From contig CALLLI010000082.1 of NCBI GenBank assembly GCA_938082635.1, forward strand, positions 1 to 48,975: DNA of 48,975 nucleotides, read 5' to 3'. The translations under genes were made by a program, and so were the position numbers. Source of the DNA: an uncultured Verrucomicrobiales bacterium. Lineage in GTDB: Bacteria > Verrucomicrobiota > Verrucomicrobiia > Verrucomicrobiales > DEV007. The notes under the pieces are model-generated. The model was not told the DNA's origin and did not search any database. It saw nothing but the letters and a program-made list of their open reading frames with translations. This document shows positions 24,501-33,300 of the stretch, in pieces (positions within the stretch are counted from its first letter, which is position 1; every line of letters starts with the position of its first letter).

Positions 24501-25766
24501 GACGAAGGCGCTCTCACCAATGTCCTCAACGCCATCCCAGCAATCGCCGATCCAACACTTCGCGCCACCGCCCATGAGAAGGTCGCTGCCATCCTAACAG
24601 CCCTCCCAGAAACGCTTGCTTCCAAACTCACCGACTCCAAATCTACCCAAGGTCGCTACGTCCGGATTTCCCTCCCACGACTCGGGCAACTCACCTTGTG
24701 CGAAGTGGAAATCATCAGCGGAGGCAAGAACATCGCGCCTACCGGAACAGCCAAACAATCGAGCACCGAATACGGCGGCACTGCCCAAGGCGCCATCGAC
24801 GGCAAGCCCGGGCACACCTACCGCGCAGGTAGAGCCACGCACACAAGCAACGAGAAGAACCCTTGGTGGGAAGTCGATCTCGGCAGCGCTCAAGCCATTG
24901 AGTCCATCGTCCTCTGGAACCGGGACGGATTCCAAGCGCGCTTAGAAGGGTACGATCTCGAGGTGCTCGACAGCACACGCCAAGTCATCTTCGATGCCAA
25001 GGGCAACAAAGCCCCTGACAAGACAGCCACCATTGACATTGGCCCCGGCGATCCCAAAGGTGCGATCCAACGTGCCGCCATCCGCGCCCTCGTCAGCACG
25101 AACGAGAAACCTAACGCAACGTTCATCCAGCTCTGCGAACTCATCGACAAAGGCGAGAGCTTCACCGAAGCGGCCCGCGCCCTCCGCAAGATCCACCGAG
25201 ACTCCTGGAACGCCACCGCCGCCGGTTTCGCCGCCAAAGCCATCCACACCTGGGCCAAAGCCGTCCCCGCTGAAGGCCGGACCGCTCAAGACTTCATCGA
25301 GAACGTCCAAGTCGCGACCGAACTCGCAGGCTACCTGCCACGGGAAGAAGTCGATACCATCCGTACCTCCCTCCAAGAGTTAGGCGTCAACGTCATCGTC
25401 CTCCGCACGGTCCACGAACAGCTCCGCTACGACACCAACCACATCACGGTCGAAGCGAACAAGCCCTTCGAAATCGTCTTCGAGAACGACGACCTCATGC
25501 CCCACAACCTGATCATCTGTCAGAAAGGCGCCAAAGAAGCCCTCGGCACTGCCGCCCTCACCATGACCCCAGATCAGTTAGACCGCGAAGGCCGCGCCTA
25601 CGTCCCCAAGAGTGACAAGATCATAGCTGCCACCAAGATGTTAGAAGCCGGGGAACGCGCCCGACTGCCGATCAAAGCCCTGCCTCCAGGCGAGTATGAA
25701 TATGTCTGCACCTTCCCTGGACACTGGTCAGTGATGAGTGGAACGCTGAGTATTCGGGAGAAATAA
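21516..25766 (+). CDS. SGNH hydrolase / PVC dehydrogenase propeller / HEAT / discoidin / cupredoxin fusion
   Basis: One exported chain of 1416 residues. Residues ~20-230 are an SGNH/GDSL-like esterase domain ('IAILGGGFADRM', 'VILAFWGFNESF', 'VNGLHLIDDGY'). Residues ~335-700 are a PVC-type membrane-bound dehydrogenase propeller ('GMEVNLFASE', 'RLWVAAWPTYP', 'FEDTDWDGKAD', 'SNGPDGALYFCDWT'). Residues ~720-1030 are HEAT-like helices, and ~1040-1165 an F5/8 type C (discoidin) domain. Residues ~1290-1416 form a blue-copper domain with His1330 and C-x4-H-x3-M (C1398, H1403, M1407), the azurin ligand set. I infer an oxidoreductase acting on a polysaccharide, with the cupredoxin as electron acceptor. 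A partner is not visible nearby. Confidence 0.85.
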   Translation: MHRFAIALLALTHVALGAAELELKKGEHIAILGGGFADRMQHSGYFEAFLNQAHAEHDLVIRNLAAAGDEVTTWHRSQDFGSQDEWLKRVEADVILAFWGFNESFQGADRLAKFKDDLSKWIDGKRSQTFGKAAPRIALFSPPAAEDTGNSDLPSAAPLNANLALYAKAIQEVATEKNLPFVDLYQHSLRTYEQTDTQLTVNGLHLIDDGYSALSGSLVNDLCQSTIALLDRRLVEAVQEKNARWFSRYRTVDGYNVYGGRSKNVYSGLSNFKVMQEEMRQRDAQAANRDARIWAIARGKDLTVTDDDLPAVTETPTNLPEHRIAPYPDPQEAISKMKIHSGMEVNLFASEKDFPELANPVQMAWDTKNRLWVAAWPTYPAATPTDTVLDKLLVFEDTDWDGKADKMTTFADGLNSPTGFQFYKDGVLIMQSPDLLWLRDTDGDGRADWSQRMLNGIDSADTHHTTNAMAYDPGGGIYLSDGVFHRTQVETAEGPKRNTDGSIYRYNPRTGEFDWFMAHGFANPHGKAFDRWGNSFITDATGNVNYYGDAASGHTTNGRKHARLKEFWKRPSRPCPATEILSSAHFPEEFQGNFLNANVISFQGIFRVGVTYEGSGPEGETLEHLVSTDPKDNQHFRPICMSNGPDGALYFCDWTQTIIGHLQHHIRDPNRDHQHGRIYRITYKGRDLATPPEISGEPINKLLDLLASPVNGTRLLAKIELDTRPSENVIAAVADRLKRPSLSEHEKTELLWVHQWHNVVNEALLGAMLASPKHEARAAAGRVLCYWRDRVSDPLGKLRSLCTDANPRVRLEGIRMASFYKGEEAIPATNAALASLAHPTDDYLEYILKETMQQLETWWRPALVDGKIAADNPAGATYLLTTVNNRELLAMPRIPAVLNAWLTRPGIPELKRLDALAELTKASGNTSAELLLDSLSSNHPDIATADLGRLLTRQPAADLKPLRDRLAKLGNTPAALASMMIADGNIDALWTPALADEGALTNVLNAIPAIADPTLRATAHEKVAAILTALPETLASKLTDSKSTQGRYVRISLPRLGQLTLCEVEIISGGKNIAPTGTAKQSSTEYGGTAQGAIDGKPGHTYRAGRATHTSNEKNPWWEVDLGSAQAIESIVLWNRDGFQARLEGYDLEVLDSTRQVIFDAKGNKAPDKTATIDIGPGDPKGAIQRAAIRALVSTNEKPNATFIQLCELIDKGESFTEAARALRKIHRDSWNATAAGFAAKAIHTWAKAVPAEGRTAQDFIENVQVATELAGYLPREEVDTIRTSLQELGVNVIVLRTVHEQLRYDTNHITVEANKPFEIVFENDDLMPHNLIICQKGAKEALGTAALTMTPDQLDREGRAYVPKSDKIIAATKMLEAGERARLPIKALPPGEYEYVCTFPGHWSVMSGTLSIREK

Positions 25767-25930
25767 TCGCGGATTTCCCTCGTCGACCAGACGCTAGACA
25801 TAGCATGTAGATACATTGGGAGCAGGATCACGTTCTGCGAGTCGGCGTATCCTGGTATACAGTTCCAACTCGACAGGGCATCAACTTCCAGCGACTAAGG
25901 TCCGGAATTAATCCACCCTACGTGCTTCTC

Positions 25931-26869
25931 ATGAAACCCACGCATTTCCCCGCGATCCCAGGCGTCTTTCTCCCGATCCTCCTAGTCCAGCCTACGCTTG
26001 CAATAGAAGTCACCTTTCAGGTGAATCTCTCCATTCAGGAGTCGCTCGAACGCTTCGTGCCTAGTGAGGATATCATCGAAGTACGAGGACCATTCACTGG
26101 CTGGGGTGGCGGCACCGAACTGGAGCAAGATGCTAACAATCCCTCTATCTATAGCCTTCCACTTGAGGTGGAGGATGGCGAGGGCGCGTTCGTTGACTAT
26201 AAATTTGTCATCGTGGACAGTAGTAATGTGGTCATCTGGGAGAGTGAGGTTGGTGATGGGCAAGACAATCGCGCTTTTGAACAGCAGGCAGCCGATCACG
26301 TGTTACCACCGGTGTTCTTTGACAACTTGTCCGTTGATCCTGGAGCCGGGACGGATGTGACGTTTCAAGTAGACATGGCCGCTCGCATCCACGATGACCT
26401 CTTCGATCCCGAGGTGGACTACGTGTCTGTGCGAGGGCCCTTTAACAACTGGGAAGGCAACGAGCCTTTGGTGCGCATAGAAGAGGGCTCGACCATCTAT
26501 CAGGGCACGGCCACGGTGGGATTCATTCTCCCTGGCAGCGAGGTGCCTTACAAGTTCATCATCAACAGCGCGGAATGGGAGAACGGCGACAACCGCGAGT
26601 TCGAACTCGCTGAGAACGCACAGATGGTGCCCGTGCGTTTCTTTGACGACATCGAACCGATCATCCTCCTACCACTCGGCATTCTCCGAATCAGCCCTGT
26701 CATTGACGGTAGCTTCACGCTCATGTGGGACAGCGCCGAAGCCATCCTCCAAGGCTCCACCGATTTCGAAGAAGGTTGGAGTGAGGTGACCGACGCCGCA
26801 GGCCAGACTGAACTGACGCTCTCGACAGACTTGGCTCCGATGCTCTTCTTTCGATTGGCGCAACCTTAG
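25931..26869 (+). CDS. Exported protein with two carbohydrate-binding-like beta repeats
   Basis: ATG 25931 gives a signal peptide (MKPTHFPAIPGVFLPILLVQPTLA); an in-frame GTG lies 9 bases upstream. Two homologous repeats follow, at ~30-135 and ~145-240, each starting with VTFQV(N/D) and containing 'VRGPF(T/N)xWxG' and a 'YKFI(V/I)' strand near the end. The pattern resembles starch-binding CBM20/48-type immunoglobulin-like modules. A C-terminal segment (~250-312, 'FTLMWDSAEAILQGS') resembles small verrucomicrobial surface-protein tails. There is no enzyme motif, so glycan binding is an inference. Confidence 0.65.
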   Translation: MKPTHFPAIPGVFLPILLVQPTLAIEVTFQVNLSIQESLERFVPSEDIIEVRGPFTGWGGGTELEQDANNPSIYSLPLEVEDGEGAFVDYKFVIVDSSNVVIWESEVGDGQDNRAFEQQAADHVLPPVFFDNLSVDPGAGTDVTFQVDMAARIHDDLFDPEVDYVSVRGPFNNWEGNEPLVRIEEGSTIYQGTATVGFILPGSEVPYKFIINSAEWENGDNREFELAENAQMVPVRFFDDIEPIILLPLGILRISPVIDGSFTLMWDSAEAILQGSTDFEEGWSEVTDAAGQTELTLSTDLAPMLFFRLAQP

Positions 26870-26957
26870 GAACTCAAAATGCAATAGTCATCCCAAATCT
26901 GAAACGCCCCCAGCACCGGATGGCGTCGTCCTCGCCCTACCAATGTGCAGATAAGGT

Positions 26958-27072
26958 AAAGGATCTCTCGCAACGACGCTACGGCGCAAAGATGGGAAGA
27001 GAAGGGAATCAGAGCTTTTCCAGTTCGCCATTCGTAGCGCCGTTGCGCCGTTGCGAGAGATTCGAAATCCTT
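26958..27072. repeat. Long imperfect inverted repeat with CTCTCGCAACG arms
   Basis: The left arm begins AAAGGATCTCTCGCAACGAC. The reverse complement of the right arm gives AAGGATTTCGAATCTCTCG then CAACGGCGCAACGGCGCTACG. The arms share AAGGAT, CTCTCGCAACG and CGCTACG in the same order, with small insertions, around a ~50-base centre. It looks like a mobile non-autonomous palindrome. Confidence 0.6.
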
Positions 27073-27119
27073 GGACAGAGCTTACAAATAGAACCACGCA
27101 TGGACGCTAGTGTGTTAAT

Positions 27120-27166
27120 GTAGCAAAGGCTTCCAGCCTTTGACACCGGCAGGATGCCGGTGCTAC
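27120..27166. repeat. REP-like cloverleaf palindrome
   Basis: Outer arms GTAGC and GCTAC enclose two perfect hairpins, AAAGGC-ttcca-GCCTTT and CCGGCA-gga-TGCCGG. This three-way-junction layout is typical of bacterial REP units mobilised by RAYT transposases. A related layout lies at 33559-33618. Confidence 0.7.
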
Positions 27167-27302
27167 CCTTTACCCTGCAGTTTGGATCTCCCCACTTCTT
27201 GAACATTGGCGTGTATTCGCGGTTACTGCCAAGCCCTAGCCCGGAGCAAGATGCCTCAGAAACGCCCTTACATCGGGCCGCCGATATGCTCTAGTTTCCA
27301 AC

Positions 27303-30300
27303 GTGAAACCCTATTTGAAATTCCTGCTGCCCTGCCTGCTCACGATCCAGGCCATGGCGGCTCCCAAGGTCGTCCTCATCCATGGCGAACAGTACTACGG
27401 CTCGGAGAAGAGCATGCCAGCACTCGCCACGCAACTCACTGAGAAATTCGGCTATGAAACGACCGTCCTGACATCTCCGCAAGGAAGCCGCTCTCTGCCC
27501 AATTTGGACGCCTTGAAAGACGCCGACCTACTGGTGCTCTATATCAGACTGCGCGAGGCCTCTGAGGATCAGCTAGCGCAAATCGATGCCTACCTCAACG
27601 CTGGTAAGCCCGCGATTGCGCTGCGCACGACCAGTCATGGGATAGCAAATCAGCCTGGCTGGTTTGTGCGGCATTTCGGAGGACATTTCAAGACACACAC
27701 AGGCCAGAAGAAAGACTGTCAGGCATTGGTGGCGATCGAAGCTAAAGACCACCCGATTCTAGCAGGGTTGCCAAGTCGTTTCGATGCGGGCAAAGATGGA
27801 ATCTACCACACATTGCCACTGTCCGACGGCACCGTGCCACTACTCTTTGGGAAAGTGGGAGAACAACCAGCCGAACCTCTTGCCTGGACCATGGGCAACC
27901 ATCGCTTCTACGCATCAATGGGATCGGAGGCTGATTTCGCAAACCAGGCCTTTGTAAGGATGCTACTAAATGCCTGCGAGTGGAGCTTGGAGACGAAGCC
28001 CTCACCAGAAGTGGCTCCCCGCCCTTTCCCGGTTCCTCCCACGCACCCATTGGCATCGGACGAAGAGCCACTAGACGAATGGCGACACTGGGATCCAAGC
28101 GCTCCGCCTGCGGTGCTTAAGCTAGACTCCGTGGCAGACACGTCCTCTGGTGGCCCTCATTATCGGGAGGCCCGCTGGAAAGTAACCGACAAGGAGATGA
28201 TCGCGCAGCCAGGGTATGGCGACATTGTCACAGAACGCTCGTTTGAAGACGCTGTCTTTCATGTCGACTTCCTTCTGCCTGACGAATCATCCACCAGCGG
28301 TGTCTACATCGATGGCAAATGGGAGATTCAGTTAGACACGACCGATCAGTGTGGCGCCATTCACGGCGTGGCGGAGCCTAGCACAAAGGCTGGCGGCAAG
28401 GTTGGTGAATGGCAATCCCTGCAAGTGGCAATACAACATGTGAACGAGACCGAAGCGGGTCTCTCCGTGTGGTTGAATGGGAAGCAGATTCACGAACGCG
28501 TGCGCGTGGAAGAGCCCACGTTGTATGGCTTTCCCGGGGAGCCTGAAAGCGATGATCAGGCAGCAGTCGCAGCGCAATTCACTTCTACTCCAGAGCAAGG
28601 GAAGCAATGCGACATGGGCGAAGACTTCACCGTCGTGACCCGATTCCGCACCGAAGAGTCGGGACCGCTCTTCAGCAAGGTGGGCCCGAACGGCAAGCAT
28701 CGCGAGGATGATAAAGTAATCTTCATCGAAGGGGATCAATTGCACTACGACATTGGTTGGGTGGGAGCTCTCTCAACCGATTCTAACGACGGCGTTAGCG
28801 ATGGCCAGTGGCACACCGTCGCACTCCGACATCAGGACGGACTGGCAGAGATCTACCTTGATGGAGAGAAACTTGCTGAGAATGACGATTTCACAGCGCC
28901 CGACACCAAAGGAAGCCTCCTCCGCATCGGTGCCGGGGCAAATGAGTTCCCTGATGACGCCATACACTGGAAGGGGCAGATCGCGACGTTCCAATTCTTC
29001 AATGAGGCTCTCAGTGATCAGGACATCGAACTCACAGGCGCTAGCGAACCCATCGAGCGCGTCAAACCAGTCTTGGAATGGAAGGAAGGCGAAACGACAA
29101 CAGCCCAAGACAAATCAGACTTGGGCACACCACTGCGATTGCAGGCGGATCTGGGGAAGGTCCGTTTCGCCAACGTCTCCGTGAGACCATTGGCCGACGT
29201 CGATCACGCTAGCATTCTTACGGCCTGGAATGACGACGCCTTCAAACGAGGCGAGAAGATCTACCAAGGTATTTGCTTTGCTTGCCACGGAAACTTGGAG
29301 AAGGCCGGTTCCCTCCCCACATCACGGCCATTCTGGAAAGAGCCCTTCAAGAATGGCAAAGATCCTCACAGCCTCTACCTGACGCTCAAGAATGGTTACA
29401 ACCAGATGCCGCCTCAGCCCTGGCTGACACCTTCGGCAGCCTATGATGTCATCCACTACATCCGCGAAGAGTTCGTGAAAACGAACAATCCTTCCGAGTA
29501 TGCCGAAATCACCCCTGAGTATCTTGATAGTCTCCCCAAGGGTATGAGCTCCGAAGGGACACTCACGGAAGAGCAGATCGATTATGCCAAGGGCCCTAAA
29601 TACGAACGGATGAACTTTGGTCCCATGCTGGACTGGACCTATCAAGTCGCTCCTGGAAACATCGCCTACAAAGCGATCGCCATTCGGTTAGACAATGGCC
29701 CAGGCGGTGTGAGCAAGGGGCGTCATTGGATGGTCTACGATCATGATACGATGCGCGTGGCAGCAGCTTGGTCCGGAAACGAGTTTGTCGACTGGAAAGG
29801 CATTGCTTTTGATCAATCACATGGCTCCCACACAAGCATCGTCGGTGATAAAACCTTGGTCAATCCAGTGGGTCCAGGATGGGCGAATCCAGAGAATGAT
29901 TCCTGGGCGGATCCGCGTTTCCTAGGCCGAGATGGCAAGCCTTATGGCCCCCTTCCCCGCGAATGGACGCATTTCAAAGGCCAGTATATCCACGGCAACA
30001 AGGTCGTTATCAAGTACACGGTTGGCGATGCCGAGGTGCTAGAAATGCCAAGCCTTATCCAATCAGGGGAACAGCCCGTCTTCGCTCGTACGCTGAATAT
30101 AGGCAAATCTAGCAAAGACCTTCATCTCCGTGTATCACCCGCCGACGTCACGGCACAGGTGATTGGAGGGGCCGCGACTGTCGCCGTGCTCGATGGCTAC
30201 CAAGTCATGACCGTGCTGGCCAAAGACACGCCGACGAAGGTGAATGTCCTCTCAACCCAGGCCGAGGCCCAGAGCCTTGTCATCGCGTCTTTGTTAGCAG

Positions 30301-33300
30301 CTGATCCTGAGGATCTCACGGCTTACACGAAAGGTGGCCCCGCGCACTGGACAGAGACGGTCACAACAGAGGGCAAGATGGGCAACGATGAAGATGCCTT
30401 CGCCGTTGATGAGATCACTTATCCAAGTGAGAATCCCTACCACAGTTGGATGCGTATCGGTGGCTTCGATTTCCTTCCTGGTGGCAAGCGTGCAGCCGTC
30501 GCCACGTGGTTAGGCGACGTCTGGCTCGTCGATGACATCGGCGGCGATTTCAAACAGCATCGATGGAAGCGCATCTGCAGCGGGCTCTTCCAGCCACTCG
30601 GTGTGAAGTGGGTCGATGGGCATATCTACGTCACCTGTCGCGATCAGTTAGCCAAACTCCATGACTTGAATGGCGACGAAGAAATCGACTATGTCGAGAG
30701 CTTCAACAACGACCACCAAGTCACCGAGCATTTCCATGAGTTCGCCATGGGCTTGCAGACGGATGATGCGGATAATTTCTACTACGCCAAGTCCGCACGC
30801 CATGCCAAGACGGCGCTCGTTCCTCATCACGGAACACTCCTCCGCATCAGCAAGGACGGTACCACGACCGAGATCTTGGCCAAGGGGTTCCGCGCCGCCA
30901 ACGGAGTCTGCTTGAATCCTGATGGCACTTACATTGTGACCGACCAGGAGGGCCACTGGAATCCAAAGAACCGAATCAACTACGTCAAGGAAGGTGGATT
31001 CTACGGCAACATGTTCGGCTACCACGATATCACGGATGACAGCGATGACGCGATGGAACAGCCGCTTTGCTGGATCACCAATGCGTTTGATCGCAGCCCC
31101 GGTGAACTCCTCTGGGTGCCAGAAGATGCCAAGTGGGGAGCCTTGAATGGCAAGCTGCTCAACCTCAGCTATGGAACGGGCAAGGTCTTTGCTGTGCCTC
31201 ACGAGAAAATGCCTGATGGACAAGCCCAAGGCGGGATGGTCAGCCTTGGACTCGACTTCCCTACTGGAATCATGCGTGGACGATTCCATCCTGACAATGG
31301 ACAACTCTACACGACAGGCATGTTTGCCTGGGCGGGGAGTAAGCATCAAGACGGCGGATTCTATCGCATCCGAGCAACGGGAAATGCCAAGAACTTGCCG
31401 ATCGAATTGAAGGCAACACCCGAAGGCATTCAGTTAGGCTTCACTGATGCGCTCGATAAAGTTGCCGCGGCCGAGTCAGAGAATTATCAGATCAAGGTCT
31501 GGAATCTAAAACGCACGAAAGGCTACGGGTCCAAACACTACGACGAGAGGCCGCTCAAGGTCGCACGGGCGACCGTTTCAGATGATGGCAAGTCCGTCTT
31601 CCTAAGCATTCCCGAGATCGATACCACGTGGTGCATGGAGATCAAGATCCAAGTCAAAGACGCCGACGGCAAGGACGTCGAGCGTGTCATCCACAACACC
31701 ATTCATCAATTAGGACCTACAGAGGAGCAGACCTCGGTGTTACCCGACCTTCGCGCGGAGGACCTGCCCCCAAAGCAGGTTGAGGTCGATCACGCGGCGC
31801 AACGCGCTCACGTGACCGGCCTCCTAGAAAAGCATTGCCTCGAGTGTCATGACACTGCCGTTAGCAAAGGCGATCTCGATGTCGAATCCGCACTAAGCGA
31901 GACTCCGTTAGTCAAGAGCCGTGATCTCTGGATCAATGTGCTAGAGCGCATCAAGAATGGCGAAATGCCACCGGAGGATGAACCACAGCTCTCAGCCGAG
32001 GAACAAGAAGCCTTGCTGAGTTGGATCAATCGGGACGTGATCGACTTCGATTACACAACGGTGAAGGACCCCGGCTACGAACGGGCACGTCGACTGTCTC
32101 ACGCAGAGTATAACAACACGTTGCGCGATCTCTTCGGCATCGATCTCAAGCCCGCCGACATGTTTCCACACGATCTTAGCGGGCTGAGCGGTTTCGCCAA
32201 TAGTTCGAATACGTTGTTCATCCAGTCTACGTTGTTAGAACGGTACATCAGCGCAGCAGAAGAGATCGTCACCGCAGCGATGCCTCAGTGGCCACTTGCC
32301 AGGGAAACGAATCCTAACACACTGTTTCGCACGTTCCTCAGGCGAGTCTACCGCCGTCCACCAAGCGATGAAGAAGTCTCAGAACTCGTCACCCGCTATC
32401 AGCTTGCCAAGGCTGCCGGCGCATCCCATCAAGAAGCCATTCAACCGGCAGTCATCTTTGCCCTCATCTCTCCCCACTTTCTCTACCGCATCGAGAGTGC
32501 CCCCGCCAACGCGGATGATCACCTGATTACAGATTGGGAACTCGCTAGCCGCCTCTCCTATTTCCTTTGGGCGTCCACCCCAGATGACTCCTTACTCAAT
32601 CTTGCAGCAGCGGGTACGTTGAGTGATCCCAACATCCTTCGTGAACAGATCCAACGCATGCTTCGTGATGAGCGTTCCAGCGCACTCGGGCATGAGTTTG
32701 CCTCTCAATGGCTCAAGTTCGAACATGTGGGCACACGCGTTAGGCTCGATCCCATCGACAACCCCTGGTGCACCGATTCACTCATGACCGCGATGCGTGA
32801 TGAATCCGCCATGTTCATCCACTCATTGATCCAGGAGAACCGGCCCATCCACAACCTCATCAATGCAAACTACACTTACCTCAATGAGGAACTTGCCGAG
32901 CATTATCGTATCAGAGGCGTTCACGGAGACCACATGCGCCGCGTCGCGCTCAATGATCCTCGCCGAGGCGGTATTTTCGGTCAGGCCAGCATACTCGCAG
33001 TGACCTCCTTTCCCGGCCGCACGAGCCCCGTGGTCCGTGGAAAGTACATCCTCGATGATGTGCTAGGCACACCACCTCCTCCCCCCCCGCCCAACGCCGG
33101 CGAGCTTGACGAAGAGGTGGCTCGCAAACGAGACCTCACCTTGAAAGAGAAGTTAGAGATCCATCGCGGCTCCCCACAGTGCGCCGGCTGCCATGCGAAG
33201 ATTGACCCGTTAGGTTTCTCGCTTGAGAACTACGACTGGTTTGGCCGTTTCCGGAAGGAACATCGCGACAAGCCCATCGACTCCGAGGGCCAGCTACCCA

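Larger units (their letters stand above)
26870..27302 (+). other. Gene-free interval rich in REP-like repeats
   Basis: This 433-base stretch between the two-repeat protein and the giant fusion gene contains no convincing coding sequence. Its main content is a long imperfect inverted repeat (26958-27072) and a double-hairpin palindrome (27120-27166), listed separately. The ~120 bases before the GTG start at 27303 must hold the promoter of the giant gene, but I see no clear -35/-10 pair. Confidence 0.6.

Noticed and set aside
30648-31349. Minus-strand open frame of 233 codons inside the giant fusion gene
   Set aside because: It lies wholly within the dehydrogenase propeller coding sequence and shows no family motifs.
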